In this document: one piece after another, positions 7,505 through 16,300 of the stretch
How the letters are laid out: each line of letters starts with the position of its first letter
Numbering within the stretch: position 1 is the first letter of the stretch
NCBI RefSeq assembly: GCF_004320525.1
Contig: NZ_SIHX01000013.1
Coordinates: 1 to 64,000 of the forward strand
DNA: 64,000 nucleotides
Direction of reading: 5' to 3'
From: Arthrobacter sp. S39
GTDB taxonomy: Bacteria; Actinomycetota; Actinomycetes; Actinomycetales; Micrococcaceae
Program-made: the position numbers and the translations under genes
Notes under the pieces: model-generated
Told to the model about the DNA's origin: nothing
Databases searched by the model: none
What the model saw: the letters and a program-made list of their open reading frames with translations, nothing else

Positions 7505-8383
7505 ATGCCTTCCCTAGCCTCGACTGCACCCACCGGCACCCTCACCCCGGGAACCGTCAGCCCGCAGCTTCCCGTACCGGCGTCCATCCCGCGCCCCGAG
7601 TACGTGGGGAAGCCCGGCCCGGCAAAATTCACCGGCTCCGAGGTCAAGTCCGCCGAAACGGTGGAGAAGATCCGGATCGCGGGCAGGATCGCCGCGCAGG
7701 CCATCGTTGAGGTTGGCAAGCACATCACGCCGGGTGTCACCACCGACCAGCTGGACAGGGTGGGACACGAATTCCTCCTGGACCACAACGCGTACCCGTC
7801 GACGCTGGGCTACCGGGGGTTCCCGAAGTCCCTGTGCTCGTCGCTGAACGAAGTCATCTGCCACGGAATCCCGGACAGCACCGTGGTTCAGGACGGCGAC
7901 ATCATCAACATCGACATCACGGCCTTTATCAACGGGGTCCACGGCGACACGAACTACACGTTCCTGGTGGGCGATGTCGACGAGGAATCACGCCTCCTGG
8001 TGGAACGCACGCAGGAGTCCCTGAACCGGGCCATCAAGGCTGTGGCGCCCGGCCGCGAAATCAACGTGATCGGCCGCGCCATCCAGTCCTATGCAAAACG
8101 CTTCGGCTACGGTGTGGTGCGGGACTTCACCGGCCACGGTGTTGGTGAGGCGTTCCACACGGGCCTGATCATTCCGCACTACGACGCCGCACCGGCCTAC
8201 AACACGGTGATCGAGGCCGGCATGGTGTTCACCATTGAACCCATGCTGACCCTGGGCACTGTGGACTGGGATATGTGGGCCGATGACTGGACCGTGGTCA
8301 CCCGCGACCACAAACGGACTGCCCAGTTCGAACACACCCTCCTGGTGACCGAGTCAGGCGCCGAAATCCTCACCCTGCCCTAG
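7505..8383 (+). CDS. map: Type I methionine aminopeptidase, 292 aa
   Basis: The enzyme removes the initiator methionine from nascent proteins. The five metal ligands of the pita-bread fold are recognisable: Asp in DIINIDITAFINGVHGD (two Asp), His in FTGHGVGEAFH, Glu in FTIEPML and Glu in TAQFEHTLLVTE. The roughly 40-residue N-terminal extension before KSAETVEKIRIAGRIAA holds a Pro-rich RPEYVGKPGP stretch, as in the mycobacterial MapB/Map-1c class that binds ribosomes or SH3-like partners. I use the ATG at 7505, not the in-frame codon at 7472, because TATGAT lies six bases upstream. Confidence 0.95.
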   Translation: MPSLASTAPTGTLTPGTVSPQLPVPASIPRPEYVGKPGPAKFTGSEVKSAETVEKIRIAGRIAAQAIVEVGKHITPGVTTDQLDRVGHEFLLDHNAYPSTLGYRGFPKSLCSSLNEVICHGIPDSTVVQDGDIINIDITAFINGVHGDTNYTFLVGDVDEESRLLVERTQESLNRAIKAVAPGREINVIGRAIQSYAKRFGYGVVRDFTGHGVGEAFHTGLIIPHYDAAPAYNTVIEAGMVFTIEPMLTLGTVDWDMWADDWTVVTRDHKRTAQFEHTLLVTESGAEILTLP

Positions 8384-8456
8384 AGACACCCCAGATTTCA
8401 GGCCGGCCCCTCAGGCCGGCCTCCCCTGCCCGCCCACTGCCACGAACGGAATCACA

Positions 8457-9260
8457 TTGGCCAAGAAGGACGAGAAGTCGCACAAGAACGCCCCGCTGAT
8501 CGGCATCGACATCGGCGGCACGGGAATCAAGGGCGGCATTGTCGACCTGAAGAAGGGCAAGCTCCTCGGTGACCGGTTCCGCGTGCCCACGCCGCAGCCC
8601 GCCACCCCGGAGGCCGTGGCCGAGGTTGTGGCGCAGGTAGTGGAGGAGCTCTCCTCCCGGCCCGACGCACCGGCTGCCGGCTCCCCCGTTGGCGTGACCT
8701 TCCCCGGGATCATCCAGCACGGTGTGGTCCATTCCGCAGCCAACGTGGACAAGAGCTGGCTGAACACAGACATCGATTCGCTCCTCACCGCACGGCTTGG
8801 CCGCCCCGTGGAGGTCATCAACGACGCCGACGCCGCCGGCCTGGCCGAAGCACGCTACGGCGCAGGCAAGGGTGTCGAAGGAACCGTCCTGGTGATCACC
8901 CTGGGCACCGGCATCGGCTCGGCATTTATCTTCGACGGCCGCCTGGTCCCCAACGCCGAACTGGGCCACCTCGAAATTGACGGCTTCGACGCCGAGACCA
9001 AGGCCTCGGCCGTGGCCCGTGAGCGCGACGGCCTGAGCTGGGAGGAATACAGCGTCCTGCTGCAGCGCTACTTCTCGCACGTTGAGTTCCTGTTCTCGCC
9101 CGAGCTGTTCATTGTGGGCGGCGGCATCTCCAAGCGCGCCGACGAGTACCTGCCCCACATGAAGCTCCGCACGCCGATTGTGCCTGCGGAACTGAAGAAC
9201 GAGGCGGGAATCGTCGGCGCCGCCATCGAGATCGCGCTGAAGCACAAGCTCTCCAAGTAG
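8457..9260 (+). CDS. ppgK: Polyphosphate glucokinase (ROK family), 267 aa
   Basis: PpgK phosphorylates glucose using inorganic polyphosphate (and ATP in many actinobacterial enzymes). Evidence is the N-terminal phosphate loop GIDIGGTGIKGGIVDLKKGK, the catalytic Asp in VINDADAAGLAEARYGAGKG, the GTVLVITLGTGIGSAF motif, and the ELGHLEIDG block in place of the zinc-binding CxCGxxGC of ATP-dependent ROK glucokinases. That absence is characteristic of PpgK. The start is a TTG at 8457 (MAKKDEKSHKNAPLIG) with only a weak upstream purine stretch (ACGGA). Seventy-three bases separate it from map. A ROK glucokinase with the zinc motif is also present at 50800-51891. Confidence 0.9.
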   Translation: MAKKDEKSHKNAPLIGIDIGGTGIKGGIVDLKKGKLLGDRFRVPTPQPATPEAVAEVVAQVVEELSSRPDAPAAGSPVGVTFPGIIQHGVVHSAANVDKSWLNTDIDSLLTARLGRPVEVINDADAAGLAEARYGAGKGVEGTVLVITLGTGIGSAFIFDGRLVPNAELGHLEIDGFDAETKASAVARERDGLSWEEYSVLLQRYFSHVEFLFSPELFIVGGGISKRADEYLPHMKLRTPIVPAELKNEAGIVGAAIEIALKHKLSK

Positions 9261-9262
9261 CG

Positions 9263-10030
9263 TTGGATCTGCGGGCCGGGGATCGTCCCGGGGTGATGAT
9301 CGTGACCGGCGCGAGCCGCGGCATCGGTGCGGCCATCGCCCGCCGCGCGGCCCTCGCCGGGCACACCGTCGTCGTGAACTATTCGGTGGACCGCTCCGGC
9401 GCCCGCGAGGTGGTGCAGTCCATTACGGACGACGGCGGCTCGGCCGTGGCTGTGCAGGCGGACGTCAGCGACCCCGCGGCCGTCCGGGAAATGTTCGACG
9501 CCGCCGCCCGGCTGGGGCGCCTCACGGCCGTTGTTAACAACGCGGGAATCACGGGGAACCTGATCGGCAACCTCACCGAGGTGCCGGCAGAAACTGTCCG
9601 GCGCGTGATGGACGTCAACGTAACCGGCCTCATCTACGTCTGCCAGGAGGCCGTCCGCCGCATGCGTGCGGACGGTAACGGCAGCGGCGGGTCCATCGTT
9701 AACATCTCCTCAACGGCCACCAAGGCGGGCTCGCCAGGTACGTGGGCCCATTATGCTGCGTCGAAAGGGGCCGTTGATGTCCTGACGGCGGGACTGGCAG
9801 CCGAGGTTGCGCCCCTGGGAATCCGGGTCAACTGCGTGGCTCCCGGGAGCACCAACACGGGCCTTCACGCGGCCGCTGGAATGCCCGACCGGGTCGAGCG
9901 CCTGAACCCGACCATACCGATGGGACGCGGCGCCGAGCCCGATGAGGTGGCAGCTGCCGTGATGTGGCTGATGTCCGCTGAAGCGGGCTACATCACCGGC
10001 GCCGTACTGCCGGTCTCAGGCGGCCGGTAA
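9263..10030 (+). CDS. Short-chain dehydrogenase/reductase, 255 aa
   Basis: This is a classical NAD(P)-dependent SDR oxidoreductase of unknown substrate. The cofactor motif TGASRGIGAAIA is at residues 15-26, NNAG is near residue 92, and the catalytic tetrad is visible as the Ser in VNISSTATK and YAASK. The C-terminal CVAPGSTNTG and GAVLPVSGGR blocks are those of 3-ketoacyl-ACP-reductase-like members. It starts two bases after the ppgK stop. The TTG at 9263 has no good ribosome site; GTG 9293 or ATG 9296 would remove 10-11 residues and still keep the fold. The start is therefore uncertain. Confidence 0.88.
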   Translation: MDLRAGDRPGVMIVTGASRGIGAAIARRAALAGHTVVVNYSVDRSGAREVVQSITDDGGSAVAVQADVSDPAAVREMFDAAARLGRLTAVVNNAGITGNLIGNLTEVPAETVRRVMDVNVTGLIYVCQEAVRRMRADGNGSGGSIVNISSTATKAGSPGTWAHYAASKGAVDVLTAGLAAEVAPLGIRVNCVAPGSTNTGLHAAAGMPDRVERLNPTIPMGRGAEPDEVAAAVMWLMSAEAGYITGAVLPVSGGR

Positions 10031-10065
10031 CGGGCAACCGGGCCCGGCCTTACCGGGCAGCGGTG

Positions 10066-10105
10066 CCGGTGGTGACTTCGGCTTCCCCTCCGCTGCCACC
10101 ACCGG
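10066..10105. terminator. Bidirectional stem-loop between the SDR gene and nrdR
   Basis: CCGGTGGTG (10066-10074) pairs with CACCACCGG (10097-10105) between two convergent genes. No T-run is evident, so it is a plausible but not canonical terminator. Confidence 0.4.
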
Positions 10106-10108
10106 AAT

Positions 10109-10624
10109 CTACAGGGAGCTCTTCTCGGAACTCGGGGCGCCCTTGGACGTTTCCGCCCCGGCAGCTTTCGCTTCCTGCTCCGACTCATGGCGGAGCAGGG
10201 AGATGGCCGTTTCAAAGTCCTCAAGGGATTCGAAGGCCTGGTACACGCTGGCGAAGCGAAGGTAGGCCACCTTGTCCAGCTTCTGCAGCGGACCGAGGAT
10301 CACCAGCCCCACCTCGTGGGCGTCGATTTCAGCAGCCCCGGAGGCCCGGATCTGTTCCTCGACCTCCTGCGCCAGGAGCGCAAGGTCGTCTTCACTGACC
10401 GGCCGGCCCTGGCACGCCTTGCGGACGCCGTTGATGACCTTGCTCCGGCTGAAGGGCTCGCCAACGCCCGAGCGCTTGATGACCGAGAGGCTGGTGGTCT
10501 CCACCGTGGTGAACCGGCGTCCGCATTCGGGGCACTGGCGGCGGCGCCTGATGGCTGAACCGTCGTCGGCCATGCGGCTGTCCACGACGCGCGAATCCGG
10601 GTTGCGGCAGAACGGACAGTACAT
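10109..10624 (-). CDS. nrdR: Transcriptional repressor NrdR
   Basis: NrdR represses ribonucleotide reductase genes when dATP/ATP levels signal enough deoxynucleotides. The zinc ribbon is formed by MYCPFC near the N-terminus and QCPECGRRF around residues 30-38. An ATP-cone follows (VIKRSGVGEPFSRSKVINGV and the DKVAYLRFASVYQAF block). At 171 residues it is slightly longer than the 150-160 norm because of an Ala/Ser-rich tail. The start has a strong GAGGGAGGG ribosome site. Two NrdR-box-like sequences lie in its own upstream region, indicating autorepression. No ribonucleotide reductase gene is in the window. Confidence 0.97.
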   Translation of the reverse strand: MYCPFCRNPDSRVVDSRMADDGSAIRRRRQCPECGRRFTTVETTSLSVIKRSGVGEPFSRSKVINGVRKACQGRPVSEDDLALLAQEVEEQIRASGAAEIDAHEVGLVILGPLQKLDKVAYLRFASVYQAFESLEDFETAISLLRHESEQEAKAAGAETSKGAPSSEKSSL

Positions 10625-10704
10625 GGCGTCCCTCCCTCGCTCTCTCGGTCACAGGTTTCTCGGTGAATGGCGGCTTCCGCCTGAATTCTCCAGCTATCAG
10701 TCTA

Positions 10705-10752
10705 CGACTACATGTTGCGTAATAACAAGCTTGTAATTACTACATGTAGTGC
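10705..10752. promoter_or_regulatory. Tandem NrdR boxes upstream of nrdR
   Basis: Two palindromic elements, CGACTACATGTTGCGT (10705-10720) and TTACTACATGTAGTGC (10737-10752), share the ACTACATGT core. Their centres are 32 bp apart, three helical turns. NrdR is known to bind paired 16-bp boxes at this kind of spacing. Box 2 matches the ACACTATATATAGTGT-like consensus at 12 of 16 positions. Confidence 0.75.
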
Positions 10753-10775
10753 TTGTGGGCCGGCCTGCCGTGGGG

Positions 10776-12152
10776 TCAGGAGCGCCCGCCGAAGCGGGCT
10801 GTCACGGCTTCGCCGTGGGCCGGGAGGTCTTCGGCCCCGGAGAGGCTCACGATGTGTCCGCTGACCTCCTGCAAGGCCTCCCTGGTGTAGTTGATCACCT
10901 GGATGGCGCGCAGGAAAGTGGTCACGTTCAGGCCGGAGGAAAAAGCCGCCGTTCCGCTGGTGGGCAGGACGTGGTTGGAACCGGCGCAGTAGTCCCCCAG
11001 GCTGACGGGGCTGTAGTCGCCCACGAAGATGGCGCCGGCGTTCCGGATGCGGGCGGCCACCGCTGCAGCGTCCGCCGTCATAATTTCGAGGTGCTCGGCC
11101 GCGTAGGCGTCGCAGGCTGCTATGCCCTGCTCGAGGTCCTCCACCAACACCACACCGGACTGGGGGCCGGAGAGTGCTTCCCGGACCCGTTCGGAGTGCT
11201 TGGTGGCCGCCGCCTGGCTGGTGAGTTCCGTCCGGACGGCAGCAGCGAGGTCCTCCGAATCCGTGATCAGGACCGACGCCGCCTTGGGATCGTGTTCGGC
11301 CTGGCTGATCAGGTCCGCGGCCACCAGTGCCGGCTGGGCCGTGGAATCAGCCAGGATGGCAATTTCAGTCGTTCCCGCTTCCGAGTCGATGCCGACGACG
11401 CCCTTGACCAGCCGTTTGGCGGTGGCCACGAAGATATTGCCCGGACCGGTAACCACGTCCACGGGCTCCAGCGCGGGTCCGGCCGCTGTGGCGTCCACGC
11501 CGTAGGCGAACGCCGCGATGGCCTGCGCCCCGCCGATGGCGTAGACCTCACCGATGCCCAGCAAGGCGGCCGCGGCAAGGATGGTGGGGTGCGGAAGGCC
11601 GCCGAAGTCCTTCTGCGGAGGCGATGCCAGCGCAATGGACGCAACGCCGGCAGCGAGGGCGGGGACAACGTTCATGATCACCGAGGACGGGTACACGGCG
11701 AGACCGCCGGGGACGTACAGTCCCACCCGGGCCACGGGGACCCAGTTCTGGCTGACGAGGGCACCGTCCCCGAGTTCGACGTCGATATTCCGTGGACGCT
11801 GGCTGTCAGCGAACCGCCGGGCACGGCTGATGGACTCTTCCAGCGCCTTCCGCACGGCAGGATCAAGTTCCGCCAGTGCGCGCGCCAACTCTTCGGCGGG
11901 CACGCGCGGGTGGGCCTGGTCCACGCCGTCGAAGCGCTGCGCATACTCGGTGAGTGCTGCGTAGCCGCGCCGGCGGACATCCCCGATGATGTCCAGGACT
12001 TTCTGTTCAGCATCCGCCACCGTCTGGTGCTGGGCACGCGGAACGGCTGCGCGCAGTCCGGCCAGCGTCAGGCCCTTGCCGCGGAGATCAACCGTGCGGA
12101 AGCTGACGGCTGAGGCAGAAGGGGTGGCAGGAAACTCAGGAGAAATGGTCAC
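10776..12152 (-). CDS. hisD: Histidinol dehydrogenase
   Basis: HisD oxidises L-histidinol to L-histidine in two NAD-dependent steps, the end of histidine synthesis. Seen are VGLYVPGGLAVYPSSVIMNVVPA, AIGGAQAIAAFAYG, VDVVTGPGNIFVATAKR, SEAGTTEIAILAD, the zinc/active-site segment LISQAEHDPKA and the C-terminal EHLEIMTAD...GSNHVLPTSG. The length of 458 is slightly above the usual 430-440 because of an N-terminal Ser/Ala stretch. The GTG at 12152 is supported by TAAAAT six bases upstream, so it is probably leaderless. No other his genes are adjacent. Confidence 0.96.
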   Translation of the reverse strand: MTISPEFPATPSASAVSFRTVDLRGKGLTLAGLRAAVPRAQHQTVADAEQKVLDIIGDVRRRGYAALTEYAQRFDGVDQAHPRVPAEELARALAELDPAVRKALEESISRARRFADSQRPRNIDVELGDGALVSQNWVPVARVGLYVPGGLAVYPSSVIMNVVPALAAGVASIALASPPQKDFGGLPHPTILAAAALLGIGEVYAIGGAQAIAAFAYGVDATAAGPALEPVDVVTGPGNIFVATAKRLVKGVVGIDSEAGTTEIAILADSTAQPALVAADLISQAEHDPKAASVLITDSEDLAAAVRTELTSQAAATKHSERVREALSGPQSGVVLVEDLEQGIAACDAYAAEHLEIMTADAAAVAARIRNAGAIFVGDYSPVSLGDYCAGSNHVLPTSGTAAFSSGLNVTTFLRAIQVINYTREALQEVSGHIVSLSGAEDLPAHGEAVTARFGGRS

Positions 12153-12158
12153 CGGTCC

Positions 12159-12164
12159 ATTTTA
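12159..12164 (-). promoter_or_regulatory. -10 element of hisD overlapping the upstream stop codon
   Basis: TAAAAT is followed by six bases and then the GTG at 12152. Its first three bases are the TAA stop of the membrane-protein gene upstream. Confidence 0.55.
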
Positions 12165-12695
12165 CGCGCCGGGAGCCGCGTCCCCGGCGACGGGCCCGGC
12201 AGTACCTTCCGGCCCCTTTTTCAGGAGCGTCAGGAGGCTGATGGCAAAGGTACCCACCGCGGTGGCCGCCGGCCAGAGCAGCAGCACCGGCAGCGACCGG
12301 AGCGAAAAGGCAACGCTGGCATTGACGGACGTATCAGCCGGGGCACCCCAGAACTGGGCCGCGAAAGTCCCCACCTGCCACGCAAGGACAGCTCCCGCCA
12401 GGCCGCCGGCCAGGGCAAGGACCAGGTCCTCCTGCCGGGACTGCCTGGCGTTGTCGGTGATGAACACAGCCAGCAGGCAGCCGGCAAAAACGAACAGGCC
12501 GGCAAGCGTCAGGTCCCGGGGCAACCACACCTCCGGGTTGGAGCCGGTCCCCAGGGCAGGGTCCCTGGTGATCAGGTTCAGGCCGCCCGGTGCAAGCAGC
12601 CACCACAGCAGGCCAATGGGGAGGCCTGCGGCCGTTGCCACCGCGAACCAGGCCCACTGGAGCCCGGAGAAGCGTCGCCGGATGCGTTGTGTCAT
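12162..12695 (-). CDS. Conserved hypothetical membrane protein, 177 aa, four predicted membrane segments
   Basis: I do not recognise a named family. Four hydrophobic stretches are visible: WAWFAVATAAGLPIGLLWWL near residue 15, LTLAGLFVFAGCLLAVFI near 65, LVLALAGGLAGAVLAWQVG near 92, and LRSLPVLLLWPAATAVGTFA near 132. The N-terminus is basic (MTQRIRRRFSG) and so presumably cytoplasmic. The C-terminal tail is Gly/Ala/Pro-rich. The protein resembles actinobacterial DUF2567-like small membrane proteins in layout, but that link is only by eye. Its stop codon overlaps the hisD -10 element. Confidence 0.75.
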   Translation of the reverse strand: MTQRIRRRFSGLQWAWFAVATAAGLPIGLLWWLLAPGGLNLITRDPALGTGSNPEVWLPRDLTLAGLFVFAGCLLAVFITDNARQSRQEDLVLALAGGLAGAVLAWQVGTFAAQFWGAPADTSVNASVAFSLRSLPVLLLWPAATAVGTFAISLLTLLKKGPEGTAGPVAGDAAPGA

Positions 12696-12832
12696 GAAAC
12701 AAACCTTAACAAATGTTCAGGCCCCTCAACCGGGGGACGTGCGGGTAAACAGTTTCCTACGGATGCCGCCTCCGCCATACCCTTGAAAGCAGAGGCAAGT
12801 CTTGTTCAGGGTAATCCAGGGAGTTTTTCATA

Positions 12833-13333
12833 GTGACCGAAGACCGCGTGCCGTTCGAGCGTACGTTTAAGGAAATGTTCCGCCGCCATGCGGCCGGCGT
12901 GGCCATCATCACTGTCAACTACCAGGGCCAGCCCTATGGCTTTACCGCAACGTCCGTGGCGTCGCTGTCTGCCCAGCCGCCGCGCTTTACGTTCAACATG
13001 GCCAGGAGCTCCAGCTCCTGGCCCGCCGTGGCAAACACCACGCACATCGGCGTTCATATGCTGGGCCTGGAAAACCAGGAGCTCGCAGACCGCTTCGCCC
13101 GTACCAAGGACCGGTTCGGCGGCGACCACTGGGAGCTTGGCCCGCACGATGTTCCGGTGCTCAAGGACGTGGCCGGCTGGCTGATCGGCAAGATCCAGAT
13201 GCGGCTCTCCTTCGAGAACAACGCCGTGGTGGTGGTTGAGGTCGTGGACGGCCAAGTGGGCGAGGACGGCTCGCCGCTGCTTTACCACGCCGGCGGCTAC
13301 AGCCAGCCCGTCCCCCTGGACTATGAAATCTAG
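12833..13333 (+). CDS. Flavin reductase family protein, 166 aa
   Basis: This is an FMN-binding split-barrel protein of the flavin reductase/HpaC-like family, which supplies reduced flavin to a partner monooxygenase. The pattern FRRHAAGVAIITVNYQGQPYGFTATSVASLSAQPPRFTF is the standard N-terminal half. N-x-x-H-I-G-V-H-M-L and RFGGDHWELG follow, and a histidine-containing LLYHAGGYSQ is near the C-terminus. The GTG at 12833 has AGGGAG upstream. No monooxygenase gene is adjacent, so the partner is unknown. The gene is convergent with dnaE, with only three bases between the stops. Confidence 0.9.
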   Translation: MTEDRVPFERTFKEMFRRHAAGVAIITVNYQGQPYGFTATSVASLSAQPPRFTFNMARSSSSWPAVANTTHIGVHMLGLENQELADRFARTKDRFGGDHWELGPHDVPVLKDVAGWLIGKIQMRLSFENNAVVVVEVVDGQVGEDGSPLLYHAGGYSQPVPLDYEI

Positions 13334-13336
13334 CTG

Positions 13337-16300
13337 CTAGACGTCAAGGCAGGCCGGTCCCAGCAGCACTTTGAGGTCGCCGAACAGCGAGGGGTTGGGA
13401 TTCACCCGCATGTGGACGGGAAGACCCATGACCTCCACCCGTGAATCGCCATGCAGGTGGACCCTGACCTCCGAGTTTCCCCGGTGGTTCCGGAGGACGT
13501 CCCCGAGTTCGGTGACCACCGCCTCGGTGGCTTTGTGCGTGGGCATGGAGATCTGGAGCGGCCCGTTGGTGCCCTCGCTGAGGTCGGGTACGGACAGTTC
13601 CATGCAGTTCAGCGTCACGGCGCCGTCGTCGCGCCGCTGCAGCCGGCCCTTGACCACAACGATCAGGTCCTCGGCCAGGACCGAGGCGATGGGGCCGTAG
13701 ACCTGGCCGAAGAACATGACCTCCATGGAGCCGCCGAGGTCTTCGATTTCGGCGCGGGCGTAGGCGTTGCCGCTGGCTTTGGCGATCCGGCGGCTCAACG
13801 AGGTGATCATTCCGGAAATCGTGATGATGGCACCGTCGTGCGGGCCGTCCTCGGCAATGATGGACGTGATGGACTGGTCCGCGTGCTGGCTCAGCACACC
13901 CTCCAGCCCCTGCAGCGGGTGGTCCGACACGTAGAGCCCCAGCATGTCGCGTTCGAAGGACAGCTTGTCCTTCTTCTCCCATTCGGGAAGTTCCGGGATC
14001 TCGATGCTCAGTGAGGCCTCGGACTCGGCTTCCTCAAACCCGGCGAAGAGGTCGAACTGGCCGATCGCCTCGTTGCGCTTGAGCGTGATGACCGAATCGA
14101 TGGCCTCTTCATGGATCATCACCAGGGCGCGCCGGTGGTGGTTGAGGGAGTCGAATGCCCCTGCCTTGATCAGGGATTCAATGGTCCGCTTGTTGCAGAC
14201 CACTGCGGGGACTTTCATCAGGAAGTCCTTGAACGAGGTGTAAGCCCCTTCGCTCTCCCGGGCAGCCACCATGGCCTGGACCACGTTGGAACCGACGTTG
14301 CGGATGGCGCCCATGCCGAAGCGGATGTCGGTCCCCACAGGCGTGAAGTTCAGCGCGGATTCGTTGACGTCCGGCGGGAGCACCGTAATGCCCATGCGGC
14401 GGCACTCGTTGAGGTAGATCGCGGACTTGTCCTTGTCGTCGCCCACGGACGTCAGGAGCGCCGCCATGTACTCCGGCGCGTAGTGGGCCTTCAGGTAGGC
14501 GGTCCAGTACGAGATGACACCGTACGCGGCCGAGTGTGCCTTGTTGAAGGCGTAGTCGGAGAACGGCAGCAGGATATCCCAGAGGGTCTTGACGGCCTCC
14601 ATGGAGTAGCCGTTGTCCTGCATGCCCTGGGAGAACCCGGCGAACTGCTTGTCCAGCTCGGACTTCTTCTTTTTGCCCATGGCGCGGCGGAGGATATCGG
14701 CCTGGCCAAGGGAATAGCCGGCGAGCTTCTGCGCGACGGCCATAACCTGTTCCTGGTACACGATCAGGCCGTAGGTTCCGCCCAGGATTTCGGCGAGCGG
14801 TTCCTTCAGTTCCGGGTGGATCGGAATGACTTCCTGGATCCCGTTCTTGCGCAGCGCGTAGTCGGTGTGCGCGTTGGCGCCCATCGGACCCGGGCGGTAG
14901 AGGGCCAGGACGGCGGAGATGTCTTCGAAGTTGTCAGGCTTCATCAGCTTGAGCAGGGACCGCATCGGCCCGCCGTCGAGCTGGAACACGCCCAGGGTGT
15001 CGCCACGGGCCAGCAGCTCGTAGGAGGCGACGTCGTCCAGGGCCAGGCTGTCCAGGTCCAGTTCGTGGCCGCGGTTGAGTTTGATGTTCTCCAGGGCGTC
15101 GGAAATGATCGTGAGGTTCCGCAGGCCCAGGAAGTCCATCTTGATCAGGCCGAGGCCTTCGCAGGTGGGGTAATCGAACTGCGTGATCACCTGCCCGTCC
15201 TGGATGCGCCGCATGATGGGGATGACATCGATGATGGGGTCCGAGGACATGATGACACCGGCGGCGTGCACGCCCCACTGGCGCTTCAGCCCTTCGATGC
15301 CCAGCGCTGTTTCGAAGACCTTGGCGGCCTCGGGATCCGTGCCGATCAGCTGGCGGAAGTCCCCGGCCTCGCTGTAGCGCTTGGAATCCTTGTTCTGGAT
15401 GTCCGCCAGCGGAATGTCCTTGGCCATCACGGCCGGCGGAAGCGCCTTGGTGAGCGTCTCGCCCATGCTGAACGGGTAGCCCAGCACGCGGGAGGAGTCC
15501 TTCAGCGCCTGCTTGGTCTTGATGGTGCCGTACGTGACAATCATGGCCACGCGCTCGTCGCCGTACTTGCGGGTCACATAGTCGATGACCTCGGAGCGGC
15601 GCCGGTCATCGAAGTCGACGTCGAAGTCAGGCATGGAGACGCGGTCCGGGTTGAGGAAGCGTTCGAAGATCAGGCCGTGGTGCAGCGGGTCAAGGTCGGT
15701 GATGCGCATGGCGTAGGCCACCATGGAGCCTGCACCGGAGCCACGGCCGGGTCCAACGCGGATGCCGTTGTTCTTCGCCCAGTTGATGAAGTCAGCCACC
15801 ACGAGGAAGTAGCCGGGGAACCCCATGGACGTGATGACTTCGAGTTCGTAGTCGGCCTGGGTGCGGACTTTGTCCGGGACACCGCCCGGGTAGCGGACGT
15901 CCAGCCCGGTGGCCACTTCCTTGACCAGCCAGGACGTTTCGTCCTCACCCGGCGGGCAGGGGAAGCGCGGCATGTAGTTGGCCCCGGTGTTGAACGAGAC
16001 TTCGCAGCGCTCGGCGATCAGCAGGGTGTTGTCGCACGCGTCAGGGTGGTCCCTGAACAGCTCCCGCATCTCCTGGGGGGACTTCAGGTAGTAGCCGCTG
16101 CCCGAGAACGCGAAGCGGGAGCCGCCGTTGTCGTAGGTGGGCTCCAGCAGGGTTGAACCCGACTGGATGGCCAGCAGTGCCTCGTGCGCCTTGGCGTCAT
16201 GCTCGTGCGTGTAGTGCAGGTCATTGGTGGCCACGAGGGGAAGGTTGAGGTCCTTGGCGAGCCGCAGCAGGTCTCCGGTGACCCGGCGTTCGATGTCCAG

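Noticed and set aside
8399..8424. GGCCGG repeats between map and ppgK as a terminator
   Set aside because: The stem is only about six base pairs with no T-run, and the map to ppgK gap is short enough for read-through.
14111..16156. A 681-codon open frame opposite dnaE
   Set aside because: It is an antisense shadow of a well-supported gene.
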